NCBI GenBank assembly: GCA_041392785.1 | Contig: JAWKLK010000009.1 | Coordinates: forward strand, 124,001 to 188,000 | Reading direction: 5' to 3' | DNA from: OLB9 sp041392785 | GTDB taxonomy: Bacteria > Bacteroidota > Bacteroidia > Chitinophagales > Saprospiraceae | DNA length: 64,000 bases | Shown: positions 48,659 through 56,934 of the stretch, one piece after another | Layout of the letters: each line of letters starts with the position of its first letter | Position numbering within the stretch: position 1 is the stretch's first letter | Position numbers and translations under genes: made by a program | Notes under the pieces: model-generated | Databases searched by the model: none | What the model was told of the DNA's origin: nothing | The model's input: the letters and a program-made list of their open reading frames with translations, nothing else

Positions 48659-49420
48659 TTATTTATTTCTATAAAAATCTACCAAATCTTTTGGATAATA
48701 TGGACAATCTCTAAATGAGCTATCATCCAAATTTAGTGTGGCAACAAATGCCGCTGCTTCAAAACACCAACAACCTATATAAGAATCTTTTTCTGGCGAC
48801 AAAGTCATTGTCCCCAATTTTTTTTGATTTTTATACCATTCTTTTGTCACATAGGTGCCTACTAATTTTTCCATTTCTTTTTTATCTGTTGACTTGATAG
48901 CCGTTCTCAACAATTTGAAATCATTAGGAATGTATTGGATTTTAGGATGATATGTTTCATCACTATTAATAGGGCGTAATGGGTTATGAAAAGAAATAAT
49001 TTTCTCGAATAATACATCAACTACACCATCTCTATCAATAATTTCTTCTAAATTATAAAATTTTTCTGTATCTACTTTTAATAAGGTAGCTAAAGATAAC
49101 ATCCATATCATTTCGTTGTATCCTGAGCTAATATACTGTTTGAGATAACCATTTTTGAAGTAATATAAATTTGACCATAAACTTTTCATATCACAGCAAC
49201 AAGAAGCGGTTTCGTCTGATAAAATTGTCAGTTCGATTCCTGCTGAGAATTTTGCAGTTAAATTTTTCAATTTATAAGAAAAAACTGAACTTTTAAATCT
49301 ATTTATGCGATCTTCTTCTATCTTATTTTCTTTAAGTAAATTTAACATTTCATCGATTCCACTTGTATTTTCGTTTATATAAGCATTAAAATAAGCTTCA
49401 TTTTTATTCTTGTCTCTCAT
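48659..49420 (-). CDS. PoNi immunity protein (DUF1911-type)
   Basis: A 253-residue helical protein. The C-terminal part (GTYVTKEWYKNQKKLGTMTL, YIGCWCFEAAAFVATLN, YYPKDLVDFYRNK) matches the DUF1911/PoNi pattern of an aromatic YxGxWxFEAAA helix and terminal YYPxDLV. PoNi proteins bind and inactivate PoNe DNase toxins. The gene starts 32 bases after the PoNe-type tip, supporting the pair. It is cytoplasmic. Confidence 0.8.
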   Translation of the reverse strand: MRDKNKNEAYFNAYINENTSGIDEMLNLLKENKIEEDRINRFKSSVFSYKLKNLTAKFSAGIELTILSDETASCCCDMKSLWSNLYYFKNGYLKQYISSGYNEMIWMLSLATLLKVDTEKFYNLEEIIDRDGVVDVLFEKIISFHNPLRPINSDETYHPKIQYIPNDFKLLRTAIKSTDKKEMEKLVGTYVTKEWYKNQKKLGTMTLSPEKDSYIGCWCFEAAAFVATLNLDDSSFRDCPYYPKDLVDFYRNK

Positions 49421-49452
49421 TTCTAAATTTATTAAATTTATGTTTAAACTAA

Positions 49453-49780
49453 TTAAATTTCTATATTTGGTTTGTACGGTCCAGTTGCCAAACTATTTAG
49501 TTTTTGCCATGTCTTTGTTCCATCAGGCAATATATTACAAAGGAGTTTAGTATAACCTGACTTTATTATTGTTTTTGACAAGGCACTACTACCTACAGCT
49601 GCTTCTAATCTGTTTTCGACCCAATCATCGCTCATTTGAATTCCGTCGGCTGTTTTTCCATTCAATTGCGATGTATTATATTTATACTCTACAACAAAAT
49701 ATTTGCCACCTTTTTCGAATACTCCGTCAATTCCTTTTTCCAATGGATCATCTAATGTTTGTACTACTCTATTGCTTATC
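49453..49780 (-). pseudogene. Orphan PoNe-type DNase toxin tip
   Basis: The frame enters from the REP palindrome (LRLAG) and continues ISNRVVQTLDDPLEKGIDGV, FEKGGKYFVVEYKYNTSQL, ADGIQMSDDWVENRLEAAVG to the end at 49453. GIDGV...VVEYKYN...QMSDDW is the catalytic core of the PoNe (polymorphic nuclease effector) PD-(D/E)XK family, here complete. The delivery part is absent and a REPtron occupies the upstream side. An open frame of 134 codons starting inside the REPtron (ATG at 49857) could give a fusion product. Confidence 0.78.
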
Positions 49781-49853
49781 CCTGCTAGGCGTAGGCTGAG
49801 CCTACGTCTAAGTGTTGCCAAATTTTCAATTTGAATACGAAGCCGTGAATCCA

Positions 49854-50090
49854 TCATATATCTGCAATATCTATTTCTATTAAACTTTCTAATCCACTAT
49901 AATTCCGTTGACTACTATACATCCATTCTTCGGCCTTTTCCACCCATCCACTTCTTACGGGATTTTCATGAATATAAGCCATTTTTTGGCAGGTAAATGT
50001 ATGGGTTAAAAGTTCAACAGCATGATTTTCATCACTCAAATTGTATCTATGGTGTGATGGAATTCGCAATTTAAATTTGACATTATTCAT
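49854..50090 (-). CDS. TnpA_REP C-terminal half (copy B)
   Basis: A 78-residue frame differing from copy A by one residue (EEWMYSS for EDWMYSS). Its start again overlaps the first half's stop as ATGA, so the split predates the duplication of the unit. Confidence 0.6.
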   Translation of the reverse strand: MNNVKFKLRIPSHHRYNLSDENHAVELLTHTFTCQKMAYIHENPVRSGWVEKAEEWMYSSQRNYSGLESLIEIDIADI

Positions 50091-50483
50091 AATCGAAAAT
50101 TGCTCATTTCATGAGTCCAAAATTGAAACTCACTGTTTCTGTTATGACTTTTTGCAGCAAATTCAAATCGCTTTAGCATCCAATCCTTCCTGCTTTCATT
50201 AGATTCTTTTATTTCTTTCAAAATCTTGGCAGCAGTATGTCTTTTAAAGTCCCTAATAATATCTGGTAGGTTTCCATTTTCAGCGCTTAAAATGGTATGA
50301 ACGTGATTCGACATAATTACGTAAGCCCATAACTGAAGCCCTTTGTATTTTCTACAATAAGCAAAACTGTCCAAAATGATATCCCTGTAAACTTTTCCAC
50401 TGCTAAAAATATCTATTTTCAACGACTTGAAAAGTGAGATAGTAAGAACCTGCCTTATCATAAATTTGGTATCCAGTGCTCAT
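50087..50483 (-). pseudogene. TnpA_REP catalytic half (copy B), 5' frameshift
   Basis: It starts as copy A (MSTGYQIYDKAGSYYLTFQV at 50483). A small replacement near 50405-50420 (the bases for DWVDIFSR are altered) breaks the frame. From KVYRDIILDSFAY onward, including SNHVHTILS, it equals copy A. This copy is probably inactive. Confidence 0.7.
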
Positions 50484-50566
50484 ATAATGCAAAGGTATTA
50501 TTTTTACGGCAATCTGCCAAGATTTATGGCAAAGCCATAGCAACACCACGACGTAGGCGCAGCCTA

Positions 50567-50698
50567 CGCCGAACGAAGGTATTGGTCAAAAACTATGTGT
50601 AGATGATAGACCTTATTGGGATTAAATCTATAATCAATAATGGTATTACCTCTCATTTCTCCAGGAACGCTGACATTTAAAATAAACTTTGTATTCAT
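50567..50698 (-). pseudogene. 5' fragment of an immunity-like gene
   Basis: From an ATG at 50698 it reads MNTKFILNVSVPGEMRGNTI and IDYRFNPNKVYHLHIVFDQY, then runs into REPtron B at about 50579 and stops inside the REP. The family is not recognised. It lies downstream of the tip at 51706-51853, with IS1595 between, so it may be what is left of that tip's immunity gene. Confidence 0.5.
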
Positions 50699-50726
50699 GA
50701 TTTAGAAATTATTATAATAAAAAAAT

Positions 50727-51689
50727 AGAATTAGGCATTTAAGCAATTAGTGTTTTATATGGAACAGGTTTGTGCTTTATCATTCGCAGTAGTAGATTAT
50801 CAAAAATACCCTCCTTCATCTTGTTTCGATTGTATCTGTAACAATATTCATCTAGATAGTATTGCAGATGTTTAGCGTGACCATGTATGCCTCTCAACCA
50901 AGATTTAAATCCCATAATTATTCGATGCATTACTGTAAAATTACTTCCTTTCTTCTTCGATTTCTCCGTTTTGAGATTTGGCATTTCTTTCTCTAAACTT
51001 CGATATGACGACCAAGCATCGGTTTTTATTTCTGCTGACTTTGAAATGGTTTTATCCATGAAAGTTTTCAAATTATTCTTTGTCGATCTATCAATTTGTT
51101 TAGCATATATGCGGCCAGCTCCTTTCCCACCTTTTTCTATGGCTATGACTATCAATCTTTTATTCTTATTTTTCCTCCCAACTACGCCTTCCTCTTGCTG
51201 ACCGATCACGAACTCATCAACTTCTACTTTGCCAGTCAAAAGATTATCTCCACTACTAGCCATGGCTTGCATGACTTTTTGCTTAAACATCCAACATGTC
51301 TTTTGTCTTAAATCAAGTTTTCGACTTAGTTCAGTAGATGCAATTCCTTTTTTACTCGTTGAAACATAATACACAATCCAAAACGCTTTAAGGATTGAAA
51401 ATTTTACTTTATGAAACAGAGAACCAGCCGTTGGACTCTCTAGATATCCACATTTAGTACATTGCCGATCGTATTTGTTGATGCCTTTGCAATGCTTTTT
51501 ATGTTTGCATTTGGGACATTCATAACCACCTTTCCACTTTAATTCTGATAAATAAGCATAACAAGAATCTTCATCAGGAAATTTGCTCTGAAACTCAAAT
51601 ATTGATAGGCTTTTAAATTTTGCTTCCATTATATTAACTATATTTGTAGCAAATATAGGGGTTAAATTCATTTATAATATGCCTAATTC
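50727..51689 (-). mobile_element. IS1595-family insertion sequence
   Basis: About 963 bases with terminal inverted repeats GAATTAGGCAT (50728 onward) and its inverse ending at 51689. The 11-bp direct repeat AATAAAAAAAT flanks it (50716-50726 and 51690-51700), consistent with target duplication in an AT-rich site. Confidence 0.75.
50739..51629 (-). CDS. IS1595/ISXO2-like transposase
   Basis: A 296-residue transposase from the ATG at 51629 (MEAKFKSLSIFEFQSKFPDE). The N-terminal zinc ribbon is YECPKCKHKKHCKGI and RQCTKCGYLESPTAGSLFH. The ISXO2 core is GKVEVDEFVIG, with AEIKTDAWSSYRSLEK and TVMHRIIMGFKSWLRGIHG (D-D-N/E type). The frame is intact. Confidence 0.93.
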   Translation of the reverse strand: MEAKFKSLSIFEFQSKFPDEDSCYAYLSELKWKGGYECPKCKHKKHCKGINKYDRQCTKCGYLESPTAGSLFHKVKFSILKAFWIVYYVSTSKKGIASTELSRKLDLRQKTCWMFKQKVMQAMASSGDNLLTGKVEVDEFVIGQQEEGVVGRKNKNKRLIVIAIEKGGKGAGRIYAKQIDRSTKNNLKTFMDKTISKSAEIKTDAWSSYRSLEKEMPNLKTEKSKKKGSNFTVMHRIIMGFKSWLRGIHGHAKHLQYYLDEYCYRYNRNKMKEGIFDNLLLRMIKHKPVPYKTLIA

Positions 51690-51705
51690 AATAAAAAAAT
51701 TAAAA

Positions 51706-51853
51706 CTATCTAGTTGGTGGCAAGAATAAGTGCCCAAATTCATCATCAATTTTTTTTGCAAAAGCAACAATATCAGACTTTTTTAAATTAGAATTATTTT
51801 TAAAATAAATATTCCATTTATTGGTGATTTCTTGATGAAAATTTCCCTTTGCT
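51706..51853 (-). pseudogene. Orphan toxin C-terminal tip
   Basis: Directly after a REP palindrome the frame reads GNFHQEITNKWNIYFKNNSN and AFAKKIDDEFGHLFLPPTR, then a stop. Endings of this kind (H-x-EI...W...ID..FGHLF.PP) belong to HNH-like RHS toxin tips as I remember them. Only the last 45-50 residues remain. It follows a REP transposase relic, and IS1595 lies 16 bases beyond its stop. Confidence 0.5.
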
Positions 51854-51876
51854 GGCGCAAGTTTGCAACTTGTGCC
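51854..51876. repeat. REP palindrome (second family)
   Basis: GGCGCAAGTT, TGC, AACTTGTGCC: a near-perfect hairpin between the transposase relic and the toxin tip. A related copy is at 35501-35523. Confidence 0.7.
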
Positions 51877-51892
51877 TTTATTACTTACTCTG

Positions 51893-52399
51893 CTATTTAT
51901 AACTAAACACATAACCTTCTAGACTCATCGGCCTTTCTAAAATCTCAACATCCAAAACACCTTTTTTACCTAAATAGTCTCTGGCACTACTATGTAGATA
52001 ATGGTCAGCTTCGCTTACTATACCTGCCACAACTGGATTATTATGTACGTAATCAATCTTTTGAAACGTAACTGATGGGCTAAAAAGTTCAATAGGATGG
52101 TTATCTTGCTGCCAAAATTGAAAATCTTTATTGTTGGCTTTATTTTGTCCTGCGTTTCTAAAAACATTCGTCATCCATTCTTTTTCTGCCTTTGGAGGGA
52201 TTATTCTCTATGGCATCGATAAGTTTTTTTTAGATGTGAATTTTTTAAGATCATGTAAAATATCAGAATGGCTGTACTGACCTGATCTGGAAAATACCAG
52301 ATGGACATGATTACTCATCAAACACCATGCATGCAAATATAATCTTTTGTTTTGTTGACAATATCTAACACTATCAATAAATAATTCATTAACAGGCCC
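51893..52399 (-). pseudogene. REP-associated Y1 transposase relic (second type)
   Basis: Joining three frames gives PVNELFIDSVRYCQQNKRLY, HAWCLMSNHVHLVFSRS (HUH motif), DILHDLKKFTSKK, KGRKEWMTNVFRNAG, FQFWQQDNHPIELFSPSVTF, DYVHNNPVVAGIVSE and LDVEILERPMSLEG. Slips are in A runs near 52205-52230 and 52178. The first 30 residues are missing; a damaged REP lies at 52405-52423. Confidence 0.75.
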
Positions 52400-52404
52400 T
52401 GCTA

Positions 52405-52423
52405 GGTGTAGTCTGCGCCTACC
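52405..52423. repeat. Degenerate REP palindrome
   Basis: GGTGTAGTCTGCGCCTACC, preceded by CCTGCTA as in the REPtron ends. It is a mutated copy of the first REP family and marks the right edge of the island. Confidence 0.6.
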
Positions 52424-52484
52424 GTCCGAGTGTCATGTCTTTACACCCTTACCATTATTAAGATATCACAAAATTCACCGCTCT

Positions 52485-52994
52485 CTAGGGCTTAGCGATC
52501 TCCATTATTTTTTCTTCCAACTCCACTTCATCACCAGGCTGATAACCTATGTGACTATACACAATCTCACCTTTATCGTTGAGAAGATAGCTTTGAGGAA
52601 CTGTTTGAAAATTTAGTGCTTGTTGTAGTTCTTGTTTTATATCTGATAATACCACATATTCCCAACCTTTGCTTTGTACTAATGAAGGCACTTTAGTGAT
52701 GCCACGAGCGTCATCGATAGTTATTGCTAGCACCTGAACATTGTACTTTTCCCTCCACTCTTCATAATATTCATTGATGGCATCTAGCTCTCTTTTGCAC
52801 GGTGTGCACCATGTAGCCCAAAACGCCACAATAGTAATTTTCCCATCTTGTAAATAATCACGTGAATTTACAATTTTTCCATCCAATGTCTTCAGCTCAA
52901 TAGAAGGAAATGGCGTGTTCGTTTCAGGATTGTTATTCGCAGAGACAGAAGATATACAAACGAAGAAGAATAATACTTGGAGAAGAAGCTTCAT
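52485..52994 (-). CDS. TlpA/ResA-like thioredoxin-fold protein
   Basis: A 169-residue exported protein with a signal peptide (LLLQVLFFFVCISSVSA). The redoxin domain has AFWATWCTPCKREL (CxxC at residues 63-66), LAITIDDARG and the cis-Pro loop TVPQSYLL. It probably reduces disulfides or supports cytochrome maturation in the periplasm. It is monocistronic, with TACTTTTG (53039-53046, minus) as a possible -7 element. Confidence 0.9.
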   Translation of the reverse strand: MKLLLQVLFFFVCISSVSANNNPETNTPFPSIELKTLDGKIVNSRDYLQDGKITIVAFWATWCTPCKRELDAINEYYEEWREKYNVQVLAITIDDARGITKVPSLVQSKGWEYVVLSDIKQELQQALNFQTVPQSYLLNDKGEIVYSHIGYQPGDEVELEEKIMEIAKP

Positions 52995-53163
52995 AAGACT
53001 TTTTATTTATTTTTGATTAAATGCATGTTTATGACTGACAAAAGTAGTAAATTGTTTCAATTTAACAGAATTTTAAATACTTACGGAACAAAAATAATAT
53101 TTTCCACACCTTAACAATAGGTCGAAGAATTATAGTAATTTTACCATCTATTACTTTAAGCGT

Positions 53164-53697
53164 ATGCGTACACATCGATCTAGACATGCATTTTCTAAAA
53201 TCCTGAAGCAAATAAGGGATGGATTACAAAGTTGCATAGATTTTTTTGGAAGTATAGCGGCATACACCACTTTGTTTCTTGTTTTTGTGATCTGCATCGA
53301 TGTATTCAGTAGATATGTCTTCCATGTCTCATACAACTGGGTTCTAGAACTAGAGTGGCATTTGTTTGGACTGATATTTTTACTAGGAGCCGCTTCTACT
53401 TTAAAAACTGACAATCATGTAAGAGTAGATGTCTTTTATACTAAATGGAGTCAGAGTGTTAAGAATAAAGTGAATATATTAGGCACGGTATTTCTTTTGA
53501 TTCCTTGGTGTTTAGTAGGTATTGCCACTGCATACAAATATGCGATAAATTCTTGGTTTATGAGGGAGTCAAGCCCCAATCCAAATGGTATTCCTCTATG
53601 GTATCCCATAAAATTTGTCATTGTAATAGGCTTTGTGTTGCTCTTGCTTCAAGGCATACTATCACTCTTCGAAATCAATACAGAGGATGGAGATTGA
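53164..53697 (+). CDS. TRAP transporter small membrane subunit (DctQ-like)
   Basis: A 177-residue protein with four membrane helices (starting SIAAYTTLFLVFVICIDVF, LEWHLFGLIFLLGAA, VNILGTVFLLIPWCLVGIA, FVIVIGFVLLLLQGI). Family signs are FSRYVFHVSYNWVLELEWHL and DNHVRVDVFY. Its stop overlaps the large-subunit start. The N-terminal 35 residues are basic. Confidence 0.9.
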   Translation: MRTHRSRHAFSKILKQIRDGLQSCIDFFGSIAAYTTLFLVFVICIDVFSRYVFHVSYNWVLELEWHLFGLIFLLGAASTLKTDNHVRVDVFYTKWSQSVKNKVNILGTVFLLIPWCLVGIATAYKYAINSWFMRESSPNPNGIPLWYPIKFVIVIGFVLLLLQGILSLFEINTEDGD

Positions 53698-54982
53698 GAT
53701 TATTGCATTGATATTTTTTATATCTGTCTTTTTGGCCTTGCTTACTGGATATCCTGTGGCTTTTGTACTGGGAGGATTGTCTATTATAGTTGGTATGCTT
53801 GTGGTGCCAGATTTTATAGATTTCTTACCATTACGTATTATGGGAACGATTCAAAACTATGTATTAATTTCTGTTCCCATATTTATTTTTATGGGCCTTG
53901 TATTGGAAAAATCAGGACTCGCAGAAGGATTGCTTATTTCTATGAGTAAGAAATTTGGTAATATTCGTGGTGGTTTGGCCATTTCTGTAGTGATCGTCGG
54001 TGCCATGCTTGCCGCTTCTACAGGAATTGTCGGTGCTACAGTGATCACAATGGGGCTTATCAGTCTTCCTATTATGCTTAAAGCGGGTTATTCACCGAGT
54101 CTTTCCACCGGTATCATAGCAAGTTCTAGTACATTGGGCCAAATCATCCCTCCTTCGGTCGTTTTGATTCTATTAGGTAGTGTCATGAATATATCTATTG
54201 GTGACTTATTCAAAGCCGCTATGCTGCCAGGATTCATGTTGACATTTGCATACATTTTATATATTATTTTACTATCAAAAATATCTCCTAATCAAATTCC
54301 TGCTTACGACGCCACAACCATGCCACTCAAGACCACAACATTCAAATCAGAATGGGCAATTTTTCTTATGCCTTTATTCTTGATTTTGATAGTCTTGGGA
54401 AGTATTTTCATAGGTATTGCGTCAGCCACGGAAGCCTCGGCAGTTGGAGCACTTGGCGCTTTATGTATGTCATTGTTCATGCGCACTATGACGTTGGGGC
54501 ATCTTAAGGACATCATGTTCCAGACCATGTATCTCACATCAATGGTATTTATGATTTTGGTGGGTGCCACTGCATTTGCACTTGTATTCAGGGGATTGGG
54601 TGGTGATAAAATGATAGTCGAATTGATAGAAACAAGCGCTTTGTCAAAATATCAATTTCTTTTTTTTATTATGGTGGTGATTTTTATTGCTGGTTTTTTC
54701 ATTGATTTTATAGAAATCATTTTCATTATTTTACCAATTGTCACACCTATTTTCATAAAATTCCAGTTTGACCCGCTGTATATAGGTATTCTCATAGCAT
54801 TGAATATTCAAACATCTTTTCTAACTCCACCTTTTGGCTTTGCATTATTTTATTTGAAGGGTGTAGTTCCTCCAGAAGTGACCATATCGCATATATATAG
54901 AGGTATAATACCATTAATTGTCATTCAACTGTTAGTTTTATTGATTATTGGTATTTTTCCGAGATTATTATCCACCCTTTGA
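53690..54982 (+). CDS. TRAP transporter large membrane subunit (DctM-like)
   Basis: A 430-residue permease from the ATG at 53690 (MEIEIIALIFFISVFLALLT), which overlaps the dctQ stop; an upstream in-frame start at 53633 would lie within dctQ and is less likely. About 12 helices, with FIFMGLVLEKSGLAEGLL, ASSSTLGQIIPPSVVLILLG and ALNIQTSFLTPPFGFALFYL typical of DctM. It forms the sodium-driven carrier with DctQ. No substrate-binding DctP gene is nearby. A strong terminator follows. Confidence 0.95.
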   Translation, partial: EIEIIALIFFISVFLALLTGYPVAFVLGGLSIIVGMLVVPDFIDFLPLRIMGTIQNYVLISVPIFIFMGLVLEKSGLAEGLLISMSKKFGNIRGGLAISVVIVGAMLAASTGIVGATVITMGLISLPIMLKAGYSPSLSTGIIASSSTLGQIIPPSVVLILLGSVMNISIGDLFKAAMLPGFMLTFAYILYIILLSKISPNQIPAYDATTMPLKTTTFKSEWAIFLMPLFLILIVLGSIFIGIASATEASAVGALGALCMSLFMRTMTLGHLKDIMFQTMYLTSMVFMILVGATAFALVFRGLGGDKMIVELIETSALSKYQFLFFIMVVIFIAGFFIDFIEIIFIILPIVTPIFIKFQFDPLYIGILIALNIQTSFLTPPFGFALFYLKGVVPPEVTISHIYRGIIPLIVIQLLVLLIIGIFPRLLSTL

Positions 54983-55008
54983 AATTTCAATTGAATTGAT
55001 GTATGGGC

Positions 55009-55048
55009 AAAAAAAAATGACCGCTCCCCCAAGCGGTCATTTTTTTTG
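55009..55048. terminator. Strong bidirectional terminator
   Basis: ATGACCGCT (55017-55025) and AGCGGTCAT (55032-55040) form a perfect 9-bp stem with loop CCCCCA, with A8 before and T8 after. It ends the TRAP operon and can also stop leftward transcripts. Confidence 0.9.
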
Positions 55049-55111
55049 ATCAATTTTTGATCCCATGAACATTTCCAAAACTTCGCGATTTAGGGTCTCT
55101 CACCTCCTAAA

Positions 55112-55234
55112 TCAAATCTCTTTATAATAACTAAAACTCAATCCTTGTTTATTAATTCGGTTGTCGAACATACGAGTTGATGTACTAAAATGTGCGTAAT
55201 CAACTCGTTGTTCGTATACTGTTTTTAATCCCAT
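55112..55234 (-). CDS. Possible small protein (40 residues) over a hairpin
   Basis: ATG at 55234, then MGLKTVYEQRVDYAHFSTST and a tail ending SFSYYKEI. The coding stretch contains an inverted repeat (CGAACA-ACGAGTTGAT against ATCAACTCGT-ATGTTCG). The coding potential is uncertain; it may instead be a structured RNA. The rest of the 55049-55578 region is AT-rich with no other gene seen. Confidence 0.3.
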   Translation of the reverse strand: MGLKTVYEQRVDYAHFSTSTRMFDNRINKQGLSFSYYKEI

Positions 55235-55578
55235 GAACTTTCCGAATTTTCTGATCGATTCTTTAATCGATTCCTTGAAATCAATCTTTTATTCTGATTG
55301 ATGATACAAAGATGGGATCAAAAAAGTCCGTCTGCAAAAACAAAAAACAATATCTATAATATTTATTTTTTTATAATATGTTGTTACAATTTGGAATATA
55401 GCATTGATATTCAATGATTTAATATTTCATTAATCTGAATAAAATGGAATATTGTATTAATATTCATTCAAATTAATAAAAATTTTAAGAAAAAATTAAG
55501 ATTGATCTTAACCAATCATTAACAAAATGCCTACTGAAAGTGCCTAAAAATAGTTTTTTACCAATTTGTAAAATGAAT

Positions 55579-56049
55579 TTATTTTACTTTCATCCGTTTC
55601 CCAAAGTGTTGAACCCAGTAGTTTCCATACTTTGCTACGGCCATTTCTTCCACTTTTGGATGCATAAGCATTGTACAGTGTGAGTAGCTAGCAAGCCATT
55701 CTCCTAGGACTTCTTCAAATGTTTTCTGACCCTCTCCGAGATTTTCACCAGCAACTTCCCAATGATATCCCACCATGTCTAATCTATCACCGATATTATA
55801 ACCTTCTTTGCTGAAATGATTGAAAAAATGATGCTTTTCCATTTCTTCAGCTTGTTTGAAAGCACTTTTGTAGAGTGTATTGTCCCATTGAATAGGCTTT
55901 ACTGGGGCGAAATACTTTTTTCCACAGTAGCATCCCTTTGTTCTGATTTCATTTACCTTTGCTACCATAGTTTGTTGTTCTTTTTCCGTAGGTAAGGTAT
56001 TGCCCATAAAGCCTATCAGAACGACACAAAAAAATGAAACCAATTTCAT
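55579..56049 (-). CDS. Secreted CAP/SCP-domain protein (YkwD-like)
   Basis: A 156-residue protein with a signal peptide (LVSFFCVVLIGFMGNTLP). The CAP domain reads VAKVNEIRTKGCYCG, WDNTLYKSAFKQAEEMEKHH, FFNHFSKEGYNIGDRLDMVG, AGENLGEGQ, LASYSHCTMLMHP and MAVAKYGNYWVQHFG. The usual His and Glu positions are present (HHFFNHFS, AGENLGEG). The exact role of bacterial CAP proteins is open. Confidence 0.9.
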   Translation of the reverse strand: MKLVSFFCVVLIGFMGNTLPTEKEQQTMVAKVNEIRTKGCYCGKKYFAPVKPIQWDNTLYKSAFKQAEEMEKHHFFNHFSKEGYNIGDRLDMVGYHWEVAGENLGEGQKTFEEVLGEWLASYSHCTMLMHPKVEEMAVAKYGNYWVQHFGKRMKVK

Positions 56050-56214
56050 AAATTGAGAATTTGAAAATCTAACGCCAAAGTTAGAATTTTCTTATTTATC
56101 CTAAAAATTTTAATTAAAATATAACAATTATCTCAGTAAATTGAGTTTATAAAAGCAATTGGTTTATGAACCCATTCCATTTTCAAATTGTTATTGTAGC
56201 AAAATCAAATAATC

Positions 56215-56826
56215 ATGGATCTTCAGGTCAAAACACCTATAATGTTATATACAGAACAAACTCCCAATCCGGAAACATTGAAGTTTGTGACAAATAAAAT
56301 GCTCTACAGAGGCACTGCTGATTTTAAAGATGAGGAATTTGCTGCACAGTGGTCACCATTGGCAAAAGAGCTTTTTTCAACTTTCCCTTACGTAAAAGGT
56401 GTCTATATTTGTAATAACTTTGTGACAATTACGAAGGAATTCAATTATAGCTGGGACGATATCATGCTCCCCTTAAAAAATGCCATTAAAACGTATGTTA
56501 CCAATGATGGCGATATCATTTCTGACGGATATGAAGAGGCAAGTAGACAGCTTGAAGCATCAAATTCAGCCCAAATGTTTGACGGTGAAGACGGCGAAAC
56601 AGCTAGAAAAATAAAAGAACTTATAGATACCTACGTGAAACCTGGTGTAGAAATGGATGGCGGCAATATTGAGTTCAAGTCTTATAATAAAGGCATAGTT
56701 TCAGTGATTATGCAAGGTTCATGCAGTGGGTGCCCATCTTCTACAGTCACTTTAAAAGCAGGTATCGAAGGCATGTTAAAACGCATGGTACCTGAAGTGA
56801 CCGAGGTAGTAGCCGAAATGGGTTGA
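56215..56826 (+). CDS. Nfu-type iron-sulfur carrier protein
   Basis: A 203-residue protein. The Nfu N-terminal domain reads MLYTEQTPNPETLKFVTNKM, FPYVKGVYICNNFVTIT. The C-terminal NifU domain reads VKPGVEMDGGNIEFKSYNKG and GSCSGCPSSTVTLKAGIEGM, with the CxxC that carries a 4Fe-4S cluster. It delivers clusters to apo-proteins in the cytoplasm. The start at 56215 or at the Met nine codons on are both possible. The feoAB operon follows. Confidence 0.93.
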   Translation: MDLQVKTPIMLYTEQTPNPETLKFVTNKMLYRGTADFKDEEFAAQWSPLAKELFSTFPYVKGVYICNNFVTITKEFNYSWDDIMLPLKNAIKTYVTNDGDIISDGYEEASRQLEASNSAQMFDGEDGETARKIKELIDTYVKPGVEMDGGNIEFKSYNKGIVSVIMQGSCSGCPSSTVTLKAGIEGMLKRMVPEVTEVVAEMG

Positions 56827-56878
56827 TCATAAGAATCACATACTAATAGTCAAAAATATTCTGATTCAATACAAAGAT

Positions 56879-56895
56879 TTCTCAATTATTGAGAA
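56879..56895. promoter_or_regulatory. Perfect 17-bp palindrome upstream of feoAB
   Basis: TTCTCAATTATTGAGAA (arms of 7, spacer TTA) ends 39 bases before the -7 element. It is a candidate binding site for an iron-dependent regulator; which one is not shown. Confidence 0.5.
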
Positions 56896-56934
56896 TTTTG
56901 TTGGTAAAAAGGAAAACCTTAGCTAGAAATCTTT

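Larger units (their letters stand above)
49781..50579 (-). mobile_element. REPtron copy B
   Basis: A 799-base near-duplicate of copy A. It is bounded by REP palindromes at 49788-49808 (one base weaker, GGCTGAGCC in the centre) and 50550-50570. Its left end meets the PoNe tip; its right end meets the 5' part of another gene (start at 50698). The same two-frame transposase is inside, with additional damage near 50410. Confidence 0.75.

Noticed and set aside
45824..50579. CRISPR-like repeats
   Set aside because: The recurring palindromes are REP elements bounding transposase units at about 800-base spacing, not regular short repeats with spacers.
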